Assembly: GCF_023073415.1 (NCBI RefSeq)
Contig: NZ_JADPJL010000024.1
Location: 186,001-250,000, forward strand
Source: Bradyrhizobium sp. 190
GTDB lineage: Bacteria > Pseudomonadota > Alphaproteobacteria > Rhizobiales > Xanthobacteraceae
Direction of reading: 5' to 3'
DNA length: 64,000 nucleotides
Positions 22,452 to 30,810 of this stretch are shown here, in pieces. A model generated the notes under the pieces. That model saw only the letters and a list, made by a program, of their open reading frames with translations, did no database searches and had not been told where the DNA came from. Both the position numbers and the translations under genes were made by a program. Numbering within the stretch: position 1 is the stretch's first letter; the number at the start of each line of letters is the position of its first letter.

Positions 22452-22919
22452 TCACAGCGGGTTCTCGCTTAAGCCCGCGACATCGGCCGGGCGCGGCCCG
22501 GGGGCCGGCCAGTGGAAGCGTCGCTCGCTTTCCTTGATGGCGATATCGTTGATGCTGGCCTCGCGCCGCCGCATCAGGCCGTGCTCGTCGAACTCCCACT
22601 GCTCGTTGCCGTAGGAGCGATGCCACTGCCCGGCATCGTCGTGCCATTCATACTGGAAGCGCACGGCGATGCGGTTTTGATCGAACGCCCAGAGGTCCTT
22701 TATCAGGCGATAGTCGTACTCCCCAGCCCATTTCCGCGTGAGGAATTCGACGATCGCATCGCGCCCCTGGAAGAATTCGGCGCGGTTACGCCAGCGGCTG
22801 TCCTCGGTATAGGCCAGCGACACCCGTACCGGGTCGCGCGAATTCCAGGCATCTTCCGCCATGCGCGCCTTCTGGGCGGCGGTTTCACGGGTAAAAGGCG
22901 GCAGCGGCGGACGCGACAT
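22452..22919 (-). CDS. NTF2-like DUF1348 protein
   Basis: A 155-residue DUF1348 protein: PPFTRETAAQKARMAEDAWN, RDPVRVSLAYTEDSRWRNRAEF, REAIVEFLTRKW-like segment and VRFQYEWHDDAGQWHRSYGNEQWEFDE. This is the typical SnoaL/NTF2 cone sequence with many conserved Trp. Start 22919 has GGAG about 8 bp upstream. The product's role is unknown. It is in an operon with the TetR gene, a combination seen widely in proteobacteria, under the palindrome at 22953-22968. Confidence 0.88.
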   Translation of the reverse strand: MSRPPLPPFTRETAAQKARMAEDAWNSRDPVRVSLAYTEDSRWRNRAEFFQGRDAIVEFLTRKWAGEYDYRLIKDLWAFDQNRIAVRFQYEWHDDAGQWHRSYGNEQWEFDEHGLMRRREASINDIAIKESERRFHWPAPGPRPADVAGLSENPL

Positions 22920-22952
22920 GAGATTTCTCCGGGATGGCGATCCCCGGGACAT

Positions 22953-22968
22953 TGTACCGATCGGTACA
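22953..22968. promoter_or_regulatory. Perfect 16-bp palindrome, putative TetR operator
   Basis: TGTACCGATCGGTACA is fully symmetric and lies 33 bp before the NTF2-like start. The form is typical of TetR-family operators; the TetR encoded in the same operon is the natural candidate. Confidence 0.72.
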
Positions 22969-22986
22969 GAGAGTCAATCCGAAGAA

Positions 22987-23442
22987 TCAGTCCGGCGCCA
23001 GATCGGCCTTCATCAACAGCCGCAGCGATTTCGGTATTGGCTGCGCTTTGCCCTCGCAGATGAAGGCGACGCGCACCGCGGCCTTGACCAGCACCTCGTC
23101 GCCGCGCCGCACCTCCTGCGCCAGCGTGATCGAGGCGCCCTTCACCGCGACCGGCCATGTCACGACGTCAAGCACGTCGTCCATGCGTGCGGGGCGCAGA
23201 AAATCGAGCTGCATCGAGCGCACCACGAAGGCAAAGCCCGGCGTCTCCTCCTGCGCCTGCTCGAACAGCGAATGCTGCGACGCGCCCATCAGGCGGAGAT
23301 GATTGGTGCGCCCGCGCTCCATGAAGCGCAGGTAATTGGCGTGATAGACGATGCCGGAAAAATCGGTGTCCTCGTAATAGACGCGGACCTGCATGTGATG
23401 GCGGCCGTCACGGATCTCGCCGTCGAGAATGGGTGATGTCAC
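22987..23442 (-). CDS. ybgC: Tol-Pal-associated acyl-CoA thioesterase
   Basis: A hotdog-fold thioesterase of 151 residues from GTG 23442 (AGGGA about 7 bp upstream); a longer form from 23502 is possible. Motifs: VRVYYEDTDFSGIVYHANYLRFMERGRTN, with the catalytic Asp in the YxDTDxxGVVYHxxY signature, and DVVTWPVAVKGASITLAQEV. YbgC cleaves acyl-CoA and is normally directly upstream of tolQ. Here tolQ is about 22 kb away at 1157 on the same strand, separated by the accessory block. Confidence 0.9.
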   Translation of the reverse strand: MTSPILDGEIRDGRHHMQVRVYYEDTDFSGIVYHANYLRFMERGRTNHLRLMGASQHSLFEQAQEETPGFAFVVRSMQLDFLRPARMDDVLDVVTWPVAVKGASITLAQEVRRGDEVLVKAAVRVAFICEGKAQPIPKSLRLLMKADLAPD

Positions 23443-23518
23443 TTGCGGTCCCTGATCGCGCTGGAAAGCAGTGGTTTTGCGCAAAATCAGCCCGGCACGC
23501 AAGCGCAGCGAGGTTCCG

Positions 23519-24430
23519 CTACGCCACCGCCGGCCGCGCCGCGCCGAGCGTCACCAGCACGATTTCCGGGGGGACGCCGAGACGGAACGGCATGATGCTG
23601 CAGCCGAGGCCGCCGGAGACGACGACGTCGCAGTTCATGCGGGTGTGGCCATAGGCCAGTTGCTGCCCGGACGGCGAAATCGGCGACCAGCCCAGCATGC
23701 GGACTTGGCCGCCATGGGTATGTCCGGAGAGCTGCAGCGCCACGCGCGAGGGCACGCGCCGGGCGATGTCCGGCTCATGCGCCATCAGAACGACGGGGGC
23801 ATCGTCGGTGATTTTCGCAAGCGTCGCGCCGAGATCGTCGACGCCGATGCGCTTGAGCGGCCTGAAGCGGCGCGCTGGCACATAGGCAAGCTGGTCGCCG
23901 AGACCGGCCAGCCAGAACGAATGGCCGTTCTTGCTGAGCTTCCTGGCGTCGTTCTCATACACAGGGATGCCGGCGGCCTCCAGCGCGCGGCCTGCGGACG
24001 GCAAGCCCTGCCCGTGGCGCTGCACTTCCTTGTCTTCCCACCAATCGTGATTGCCGAGCACGGCGTGCACGCCGAGCGGCGCCTTCAGGCCGGCCATCAC
24101 CCGCGCCCATTCGGCATCGGGAATGAAGCGTGTCACCTTGCGATGACCGGCGACATAGTCGCCGAGCATGACGACGATGTCCGGCTTGAGCGCATTGGTG
24201 CGTTCGACGATCTCCTGGATATGATCGAGCGACATCCAGGGATCGCAGGCGTGGAGGTCGGCGATCGCAGCGATCCTGAGCTTGAGACCCGCCGGCCATT
24301 GCGGCGGTGAGATGTTGTACCGAACGACGCGAAGCCGCAGGACCGGCGCACTGAATCCGTAAGCGGTGGTCGAGACGCCCAGCGCGCCCAATCCACCCAT
24401 GGCTTTCAGAAAATGACGGCGAGTTAACAT
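23519..24430 (-). CDS. Tat-exported metallophosphoesterase
   Basis: A calcineurin-like phosphoesterase of 303 residues with a twin-arginine leader (LTRRHFLKAMGGLGALGVSTTAYG). Metal-site motifs: IAAIADLHACDPWMSL (DxH), VVMLGDYVAGH (GDxxxx), VLGNHDWWED (GNHD), VVLMAHEPDIA and LQLSGHTHGGQVRM (GHTH). The overall pattern fits the YaeI/YkuE group, which acts on lipid-linked phosphates in the envelope. It lies between ybgC and the ruv genes, on the same strand. Confidence 0.9.
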   Translation of the reverse strand: MLTRRHFLKAMGGLGALGVSTTAYGFSAPVLRLRVVRYNISPPQWPAGLKLRIAAIADLHACDPWMSLDHIQEIVERTNALKPDIVVMLGDYVAGHRKVTRFIPDAEWARVMAGLKAPLGVHAVLGNHDWWEDKEVQRHGQGLPSAGRALEAAGIPVYENDARKLSKNGHSFWLAGLGDQLAYVPARRFRPLKRIGVDDLGATLAKITDDAPVVLMAHEPDIARRVPSRVALQLSGHTHGGQVRMLGWSPISPSGQQLAYGHTRMNCDVVVSGGLGCSIMPFRLGVPPEIVLVTLGAARPAVA

Positions 24431-24524
24431 GTGATCCAATCGTGATGCATCGCAAACATGGTGGCGGATTGAGCCCGAATTGCGGTGGGTTTGTGCAGAG
24501 CGTCAGCAGAGCTCCAGCAGCTTC

Positions 24525-24883
24525 TCACCAGCGGTTCTGTCCTACCAGCGCATCCAGACGCGCCTTCAACTCGTCGGGCGCGCGGTAATATCAGACGCCG
24601 CCGAGCAGACATGAAAGCGTTTGTTGATTGCGGCTTCGCGCTCGATGCGGTCGATGGTTTCCATGCTGATGACGTCATCGAGCGGACCGGCGGCGAGCAG
24701 CGACAGCATCACCGGGTTGGCCTCGATCTTAAGGATCTCGACGATGAGGTCGATTGCCCTGTCGGGGTACTCCTCCCGCAGATCGCGCTCGTAGCCCATC
24801 ATGGCGAAGAAATTGTCATCGCGGTCGCGCTCGGATTTTGAGTATTGCTCGACCCAGGCGAGCGCCGCGATGAGAGCCAGCAT
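24525..24883 (-). pseudogene. DUF6869-like protein with disrupted C-terminus
   Basis: From ATG 24883 (GGAG 8 bp upstream) an acidic protein reads LALIAALAWVEQYSK, DNFFAMMGYERDLREEYP, DLIVEILKIEANPVMLSLLAAGPLDDVI and ERRINKRFHV-like, consistent with DUF6869. In this frame it ends at 24566 in an odd tail. A neighbouring frame instead gives LLGGV, a TGA where Trp is expected, and YYRAPDELKARLDALVGQNR up to 24525, which looks like the original C-terminus. One frameshift plus one nonsense change would explain this. Function of the family is unknown. Confidence 0.55.
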
Positions 24884-24999
24884 GTCAGCGTCTCCAGTCG
24901 ATCCCATCGTTATTGCACTCCACGGCAAGCAGACCCAGCGCGGAAGCGCGCCTGGCATTTGCCCTTAGTGCATTGCTGGAATGATCGGGTTCGAAGCGA

Positions 25000-26049
25000 T
25001 CAATCGTCGTTGTCGCCGTTGCCGAAAAGCCCGAACTGCGCGGGATCGCGGGCGGGCTCGGCGAGGCCGAGATGCCGGAAGGCGTGCGAGGTCAGGAGCC
25101 TGCCGCGCGGGGTGCGCTGCAGATAGCCGCACTGGATCAGGAACGGCTCGATGATGTCCTCGATGGCGTCGCGCGGCTCCGACAGCGCCGCCGCCATGGT
25201 CTCGACGCCGACCGGCCCGCCGCCGTAGTTCAGCGCGATCGTCGTGAGATAGCGCCGGTCCATGGCATCCAGGCCTGCGGCATCGACCTCCAGCGCGCTC
25301 AGCGCGTGGTCGGCGATGGCGCGGTCGATGGAGCTTGCGTCCGCGGCGGAAGCAAAATCGCGCACCCGGCGCAGCAGCCGTCCGGCAATACGTGGCGTGC
25401 CGCGCGCACGGCGCGCGATCTCGTTGGCGCCGTCGGGCGTCATGCCGATATTGAGCACGCGGGCGCCGCGGGTGACGATCTTCTCCAGCTCTTCCTCGGT
25501 GTAGAAATTCAAACGCACCGGAATGCCAAAGCGGTCGCGCAGCGGATTGGTCAAAAGGCCTGCGCGCGTGGTGGCGCCGACGAGCGTGAATTTCGCGAGT
25601 TCAATCTTGACCGAACGCGCCGCCGGTCCCTCGCCGATGATGAGGTCGAGCTGAAAGTCTTCCATCGCGGGATAGAGCACTTCCTCGACCGCCGGGCTGA
25701 GGCGATGGATTTCGTCGATGAACAGGACGTCGCGCTCTTCGAGATTAGTGAGCAGCGCGGCGAGATCGCCGGCCTTTGCAATGACGGGACCGGACGTGGC
25801 GCGAAAGCCGACGCCGAGCTCGCGCGCGACGATCTGCGCCAGAGTGGTCTTGCCGAGGCCCGGAGGACCGACAAACAGCACATGATCCAGCGCCTCGCCC
25901 CGCTTGCGCGCGGCCTCGATGAAGATCGAGAGATTTTTGCGCGCCTGCGCCTGCCCGACGAACTCGGACAGCAATTGCGGACGCAGCGCGGTGTCGCCGA
26001 CATCGTCGGAACGGCGCTCGGGGGTGACGATGCGGGAGGGCGTGTTCAC
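25000..26049 (-). CDS. ruvB: Holliday junction branch migration ATPase RuvB
   Basis: A 349-residue AAA+ motor: LRPQLLSEFVGQAQARKNL, Walker A VGPPGLGKTTLAQIVARE, Walker B DVLFIDEIHRL, sensor 1 TLVGATTRAGLLTNPLRDRFG, and the winged-helix C-terminus DLMDRRYLTTIALNYGGGPVG-like, ending QRTPRGRLLTSHAF. RuvB drives branch migration with RuvA; RuvC resolves the junction. It overlaps the cytidine deaminase-like gene by 4 bp upstream. Confidence 0.97.
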   Translation of the reverse strand: MNTPSRIVTPERRSDDVGDTALRPQLLSEFVGQAQARKNLSIFIEAARKRGEALDHVLFVGPPGLGKTTLAQIVARELGVGFRATSGPVIAKAGDLAALLTNLEERDVLFIDEIHRLSPAVEEVLYPAMEDFQLDLIIGEGPAARSVKIELAKFTLVGATTRAGLLTNPLRDRFGIPVRLNFYTEEELEKIVTRGARVLNIGMTPDGANEIARRARGTPRIAGRLLRRVRDFASAADASSIDRAIADHALSALEVDAAGLDAMDRRYLTTIALNYGGGPVGVETMAAALSEPRDAIEDIIEPFLIQCGYLQRTPRGRLLTSHAFRHLGLAEPARDPAQFGLFGNGDNDD

Positions 26050-26465
26050 TCGGTGCCCCGCTTGTACTTGTTCGGCAAGAGTTCGCCGATGCTCACGACT
26101 TTCGGCTCACGACCGCCGTCGGGAACGATGACCTGCGCGTTCGCGTCGTAGTCGTGGATCAGCTCGCGACAGATACCGCAGGGTGAGACCACCGCGATCC
26201 TGCCGGGCTCACCGGGCTTGGGGTGACGCACGGCGACGATGGTTTCGATACCGTGGTCGCCGTTTTCGGTGATGGCACGGCCGATGGCGATCGCTTCGGC
26301 ACAGACCGCGATCCGGCCGATATAGGCGTCGATGTTCACGCCAGTAACGATACGGCCGTCGCGGGTGCGCATGGCGGCGCCGACCTCCTGCCAGTCGTCG
26401 CGATAGCGTCGGCTGATGGCTTCGGTGGCGATGGCAATCAGCTCCTCGTCCTTGATGCTCAGCAT
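26046..26465 (-). CDS. Cytidine deaminase-like protein within the ruv operon
   Basis: A 139-residue zinc deaminase. The zinc site is visible: CAEAIAIGRAI (Cys-Ala-Glu) and SPCGICRELIHDY (Pro-Cys-x2-Cys). It is shorter and simpler than E. coli Cdd and resembles Bacillus-type Cdd or blasticidin-S deaminase. It probably deaminates cytidine or a related nucleoside. It lies between ruvA and ruvB and its stop overlaps the ruvB start (26046-26049), so ruvB translation may depend on it. Confidence 0.85.
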   Translation of the reverse strand: MLSIKDEELIAIATEAISRRYRDDWQEVGAAMRTRDGRIVTGVNIDAYIGRIAVCAEAIAIGRAITENGDHGIETIVAVRHPKPGEPGRIAVVSPCGICRELIHDYDANAQVIVPDGGREPKVVSIGELLPNKYKRGTE

Positions 26466-26511
26466 GGTAGAGAATGCGTTCCTTCGTCAGTCGGGGCCAG
26501 CCGATGGCAGT

Positions 26512-27129
26512 CTATTTCGACAATTCCTTCAAGCCCAGCCGGATCAATTGCGCGGTCTCCGCCTTTTCGCCCGCGCTGCGCGAGGCGGCGGCGATGGCGG
26601 CTGCCGCCTGCGGCTGGCCGTAGCCGAGATTGACCAGCGCCGAGATCGCGTCGGTGACCGGCCGCGGCGCGCGATGATCGTCGACCGCGCCGGCAAGATG
26701 CACCACAGCGGGATCGACATTGGCGAACGCCGGTGCCTTGTCCTTCAATTCGCTGACGATGCGCTCGGCGACTTTGGGCCCGACACCCGGCGTACGCGAT
26801 ACCGCGGCCCTGTCGCGTAGCGCAATCGCATTGGCGAGTTCGGCCGGCGGCAGCGTCGAGAGCACGGCGAGTGCTACCTTGGCGCCGACACCCTGCACGG
26901 TCTGCAGCAAGCGAAACCATTCGCGCTCGGTATCGGTGCGGAAGCCGAACAGTTTTATCTGGTCCTCGCGGACATAGGTTTCGATCGACAGCACCGCAAC
27001 CTCGCCGGGCGACGGCAGCGCCTGCAGCGTGCGCGAGGAGCAATGCACCTGATAGCCGACGCCGCCGACGTCGAGAATCACATAATCCTCGCCGTAGGAA
27101 TCGATCAGGCCTTTGAGCTTGCCGATCAT
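26512..27129 (-). CDS. ruvA: Holliday junction branch migration protein RuvA
   Basis: A 205-residue RuvA: OB-fold start MIGKLKGLIDSYGEDYVILDVGGVGYQV, the tandem HhH domain FRLLQTVQGVGAKVALAVLS and RTPGVGPKVAERIVSELKDK, and the C-terminal domain that contacts RuvB (DAISALVNLGYGQPQAAAAI). RuvA binds four-way junctions as a tetramer. Its start overlaps the ruvC stop by 4 bp. Confidence 0.97.
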   Translation of the reverse strand: MIGKLKGLIDSYGEDYVILDVGGVGYQVHCSSRTLQALPSPGEVAVLSIETYVREDQIKLFGFRTDTEREWFRLLQTVQGVGAKVALAVLSTLPPAELANAIALRDRAAVSRTPGVGPKVAERIVSELKDKAPAFANVDPAVVHLAGAVDDHRAPRPVTDAISALVNLGYGQPQAAAAIAAASRSAGEKAETAQLIRLGLKELSK

Positions 27130-27653
27130 AGGCTCGCCACCTTGAGCCGCAGCGCGGCGCCCTGGCGGTGATGGGCGTGCGTGATCGCAATCGCCAGCGC
27201 GTCGGCAGCGTCGGCGGATTTCGGCTCGGCTTTCGGCAGTAGTATTTTCAGCATGACCGCGATCTGGTTCTTGTCGGCGTGGCCGGCGCCGACCACGGTC
27301 TTCTTCACCTGATTGGGCGCATATTCCGCAACCGATATGCCGAACATCGCGGGCGCCAGCATGGCGACGCCGCGGGCCTGGCCGAGTTTTAGCGTGGCGA
27401 CGCCGTCCTTGTTCACAAATGTCTGTTCGACCGCAGCCTCCGCCGGCCTGAAATCGCCGAGGACGGTGGCGAGCCCCTCATGGATTGCCAGTAGGCGGCT
27501 GGCCAGCGGCAGATCGTCCGGCGGCTCCACCGAGCCGCAGCCGATGAAGACGAGACGGTTGCCCTCGGTCTCGATCACGCCCCAGCCGGTGCGGCGCAGG
27601 CCGGGGTCGATGCCGATGATCCGGACGGGTTGGCGAATCGGTGGGGATGTCAT
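27126..27653 (-). CDS. ruvC: Holliday junction endonuclease RuvC
   Basis: A 175-residue RuvC resolvase: RIIGIDPGLRRTGWGVIE (first Asp of the active site), AAVEQTFVNKDGVATLKLGQARG (Glu), APNQVKKTVVGAGHADKNQI, and SADAADALAIAITHAHH (final Asp pair). First gene of the ruvC-ruvA-cdd-ruvB run. A palindromic repeat separates it from yebC. Confidence 0.96.
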   Translation of the reverse strand: MTSPPIRQPVRIIGIDPGLRRTGWGVIETEGNRLVFIGCGSVEPPDDLPLASRLLAIHEGLATVLGDFRPAEAAVEQTFVNKDGVATLKLGQARGVAMLAPAMFGISVAEYAPNQVKKTVVGAGHADKNQIAVMLKILLPKAEPKSADAADALAIAITHAHHRQGAALRLKVASL

Positions 27654-27761
27654 GGCGTAGTGATAACGCCAGAGGCGGGTGAACGAAACATAAAGAGAAC
27701 GGAAATCCCCGCGAAAGCGGGCTGCCTCCCAATCGCTGGCAAGCCGCGATCACCGAACCAT

Positions 27762-27880
27762 CGTCGTCCCTGCGAAAGCAGGGACCCATAGCCACCGGCG
27801 GTTAATGGGCGAAAGGCGTCTGCCACCCTGCCATAATCGATAGATCACGCGGTATGGGTCCCTGCTTTCGCAGGGACGAC
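27762..27880. repeat. Palindromic intergenic repeat, CGTCGTCCCTGCG family
   Basis: Arms 27762-27789 and 27853-27880 are inverted copies. Second copy of the family seen at 20251. It starts 3 bp downstream of the yebC stop and may terminate or stabilise that transcript. Confidence 0.88.
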
Positions 27881-27883
27881 AGA

Positions 27884-28630
27884 TCACCCGCCCATCCTGG
27901 CGACCAGTGCGTCGGAAATCTCGAAATTGGCGTAGACGTTCTGGACGTCGTCGTGCTCGTTCAACAAATCCATCAGCTTCAACAGCTTCTCGCCGGTCTC
28001 GTCGTCGACCGCGATGGTGTTCTGCGGCTTCCAGGTCAGCGCCGCCTTGCGGGCTTCGCCGAATTTCGCTTCCAGCGCCTTCGCAACCTCGCGAAAGGTT
28101 TCCTGGGAGGCGTAGATCTCGTGGCCGCTTTCGCTTGAGACCACGTCGTCGGCGCCGGCCTCGATCGCCGCATCCAGCATCGCATCGTCCGAGGCTTTGC
28201 TGGCGTCATATTCGATGATGCCGGTGCGGTCGAACATGAAGGCGACCGAGCCGGTCTCACCGAGATTGCCGCCGGACTTGGCGAAGAAGGATCGGATGTC
28301 GGACGCGGCGCGGTTGCGGTTGTCCGTCAGCGCCTCGACGATCACGGCGACCCCGCCGGGACCGTAGCCCTCGTAGCGGATTTCGTCGTAGCTCTCGCTT
28401 TCGCCGCCGGTCGCCTTCTTGATGGCGCGCTCGATATTGTCTTTCGGCATGTTCTCCTGACGGGCCGCGATCACGGCCGCGCGCAGCCGCGGGTTCATGG
28501 CCGGATCCGGGGTTCCGAGCTTGGCCGCGACAGTGATTTCCCGCGCCAGCTTGCCGAACAGTTTCGACTTCTGGGCATCCTGCTTGCCCTTGCGGTGCAT
28601 GATGTTCTTGAACTGGGAATGGCCGGCCAT
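27884..28630 (-). CDS. YebC/PmpR-family regulator or translation factor
   Basis: A 248-residue YebC protein: MAGHSQFKNIMHRKGKQDAQ, NPRLRAAVIAARQENMPKDNIERAI, YDEIRYEGYGPGGVAVIVEALTDNRNR and FMFDRTGIIEYDASKASDD. Start 28630 gives the standard MAGHS N-terminus. YebC-family proteins have been described as DNA-binding regulators and, more recently, as translation factors easing ribosome stalling; which applies here is open. Upstream of ruvC, as in many proteobacteria. Confidence 0.95.
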   Translation of the reverse strand: MAGHSQFKNIMHRKGKQDAQKSKLFGKLAREITVAAKLGTPDPAMNPRLRAAVIAARQENMPKDNIERAIKKATGGESESYDEIRYEGYGPGGVAVIVEALTDNRNRAASDIRSFFAKSGGNLGETGSVAFMFDRTGIIEYDASKASDDAMLDAAIEAGADDVVSSESGHEIYASQETFREVAKALEAKFGEARKAALTWKPQNTIAVDDETGEKLLKLMDLLNEHDDVQNVYANFEISDALVARMGG

Positions 28631-28831
28631 GCAGGTCTCTTGGATTCGTCCGGAGGAGATGTGGGGTGAAAGCGCGGCGTTATAGGCCGGCAATCGGGCA
28701 AAATCAAAGATTTGCGGCCGATTCGGCTACTAAAGTAGCGACCCTCTGCCGGAATATCAGGCAGTTGTTAACCATGATTTCATGCTCGGATGAGAGGATT
28801 TCGCACCAGTCCTCAACTTTTAAGAGACGTC

Positions 28832-30601
28832 ATGGCATTCGGTTTGTTCAAAAAGCAGGTGCCGGAAACGGCTGCGCCTGCCGCGCAAGCCAAGGTTCCG
28901 CAGGCCCCGGCCGCGGCTGAGGCCGTCAGCACCGAGGACGATTCGGCCAAGGCAATCCTTGAACTGCTGGAACTCGAGCTTGGCGCGATGATCCGCCAGC
29001 TCGAGCGCGCGGCCAATTCGGTCGCCGGCGGTGCCGAGGCGACGGCTGCGACGCTGTCCACCATCCGCCAGCGCACCGACGCCCTGACGAACCGAACCAG
29101 CGCCGCACAGGGCACCGCGACGACCTTTTCGCAGGCCGCCGACAAGTTCACCCAGTCGGCGCAGGGGATCGGCTCGCAGGTCCGCGACGCCGGCAAGCTC
29201 GCCGACCAGGCCAGCGACGCCGCCCGCGAAGCCAGCGCCAATGTGGATCGGCTGCGCGAATCGTCGGCGGCGATCGGTAATGTCGTCAACCTGATCGCGC
29301 AGATCGCACGGCAGACCACGCTGCTGGCGCTCAATTCCACCATCGAGGCCGCACGCGCCGGCGAAGCCGGGCGCGGCTTCGCGGTGGTCGCCACCGAGGT
29401 GAAGGCGCTCGCGGTGCAGACCCAGAACGCGACTGAAGAGATCACCAAGAAGATCGAGGCGCTGCAGCGCGACGCCGCGGGCTCGGTCGACGCCGTGCAT
29501 CGCATCTCGCAGGCGATCGAAGCGATCCGTCCGGTGTTCGACAACGTCAACGGCGCGGTTGCCGAGCAGAGCGCGACGACTTGCGAAATGGCCGACAATG
29601 CGGCTTCCGCCTCCAGTTTCATCGGTTCGGTCGGCGACAGCGCCACCGAGATCGATCATGCGACCAAGGAAGCCGAGGCCCATGGCGAAAGCGTCGCCAA
29701 GGCCGGACGGGCGGTCACCAATTTTGCGCAGAAGCTCAAGGCGCGTTGCGCGGTGCTGTTGCGGCAGGGAGAAAAAGAAGGCGACCGCAAGGAGCGCCGC
29801 AAGGACGAAAGGCTGCCCTGCAGCCTCAAGATCGAAATTGCCGCCCCGCGCGGGGCGATATCAGCACCGGTCTACGAAATTTCCATGGGTGGCATTCTGG
29901 TCAGCGGGGCAGACGCGGAAGCGCTGGCGCAGGGCCAGAGCTTCAACGCGACGCTGCAGGATATCGGCGCCTGCCGGATTCGCATCGTCCAGCGATCGAA
30001 GGCCGGCACGCACGCGCAGTTCGAAAGGCCGGACGCGGCGCTGATCGAGAAGATCGAAGACAAATTATGGTCGATCCAGGACGACAATACCGAAGCCGTC
30101 ACCCGCGCGATGGAAGCCGGCGCGGCGCTAAAGAAGATTTTTGAGAACGGCGTCGACAGCGGCGCCATCTCGATGGAAGACATGTTCGACACCAACTATG
30201 TCGAGATCGCAGGCAGTAATCCGGTGCAGTACCGCACCAAAATCCTGGACTGGGCAGATCGCGCGCTGCCGCCGTTTCAGGAAGCGTTCCTGGCCAAGGA
30301 CAAGCGGATGGCATTCTGCGCCATGATCGACACCAACGGTTACCTGCCGGTGCACAACAAGATCTATTCGCACCCGCAGCGGCCGGGCGACGTCACTTGG
30401 AACACCGCCAACAGCCGCAACCGCCGCATCTTCAACGATGCGGCAGGCCTTGCCGCCGGGCGCAACCAGCGCGCCTATCTGATCCAGAGCTACGCCCGCG
30501 ACATGGGCAACGGTAACACGGTGATGATGCGCGAGATCGACGTGCCGATCCGCGTCAAAGGCCGCCACTGGGGCGGCTTCCGCACCGCCTACCGGCTTTA
30601 G
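28832..30601 (+). CDS. Soluble chemoreceptor with PilZ domain and C-terminal sensor-like domain
   Basis: A 589-residue methyl-accepting chemotaxis protein without transmembrane helices. An N-terminal coiled-coil region is followed by the signalling hairpin (IAQIARQTTLLALNSTIEAARAGEAGRGFAVVATEVKALA, about 160-205). A PilZ domain spans about 320-405 with RRKDERLPC (RxxxR) and YEISMGGILVSG; the second motif has Glu where Asp/Asn is usual. A C-terminal domain (about 410-589) with NRRIFNDAAG and RVKGRHWGGFRTAY is shared with the next gene. It would respond to an intracellular signal, possibly c-di-GMP. Start 28832 fits AAGAGA upstream. Confidence 0.88.
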   Translation: MAFGLFKKQVPETAAPAAQAKVPQAPAAAEAVSTEDDSAKAILELLELELGAMIRQLERAANSVAGGAEATAATLSTIRQRTDALTNRTSAAQGTATTFSQAADKFTQSAQGIGSQVRDAGKLADQASDAAREASANVDRLRESSAAIGNVVNLIAQIARQTTLLALNSTIEAARAGEAGRGFAVVATEVKALAVQTQNATEEITKKIEALQRDAAGSVDAVHRISQAIEAIRPVFDNVNGAVAEQSATTCEMADNAASASSFIGSVGDSATEIDHATKEAEAHGESVAKAGRAVTNFAQKLKARCAVLLRQGEKEGDRKERRKDERLPCSLKIEIAAPRGAISAPVYEISMGGILVSGADAEALAQGQSFNATLQDIGACRIRIVQRSKAGTHAQFERPDAALIEKIEDKLWSIQDDNTEAVTRAMEAGAALKKIFENGVDSGAISMEDMFDTNYVEIAGSNPVQYRTKILDWADRALPPFQEAFLAKDKRMAFCAMIDTNGYLPVHNKIYSHPQRPGDVTWNTANSRNRRIFNDAAGLAAGRNQRAYLIQSYARDMGNGNTVMMREIDVPIRVKGRHWGGFRTAYRL

Positions 30602-30695
30602 AGCGCGATGACTTTTCTTCGAAAAATCATCCCGCTCTATCTCTTTATTTGTGCATGATCTTTTCGGAAATCCGGTGCCCACTTTTCCGGATCAA
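30601..30695. repeat. Pair of stem-loop repeats between chemoreceptor genes
   Basis: The first hairpin (30601-30637) pairs GAGCG with CGCTC and GATGA-TTTTTC with GAAAAATCATC around a TTC loop. The second (30655-30695) pairs TGATC-TTTTC with TCCGGATCA-type arms. This is a REP-like intergenic element directly after the first chemoreceptor stop. Confidence 0.75.
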
Positions 30696-30810
30696 GCACT
30701 AGTGCGCTCTCAGGCAAGACGCCTAGGCGCGAATCACGTTCTAGACTTGGAATTGGAATGCGATCGCCGCGGTGGGCCGATCATCGGCTCTGACTGGAGA
30801 AAGCTCGAAC

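Noticed and set aside
1158..22986. Prophage or integrative element
   Set aside because: No integrase, transposase, phage structural gene, tRNA target or flanking direct repeat was found; the block is better described as accreted accessory genes.
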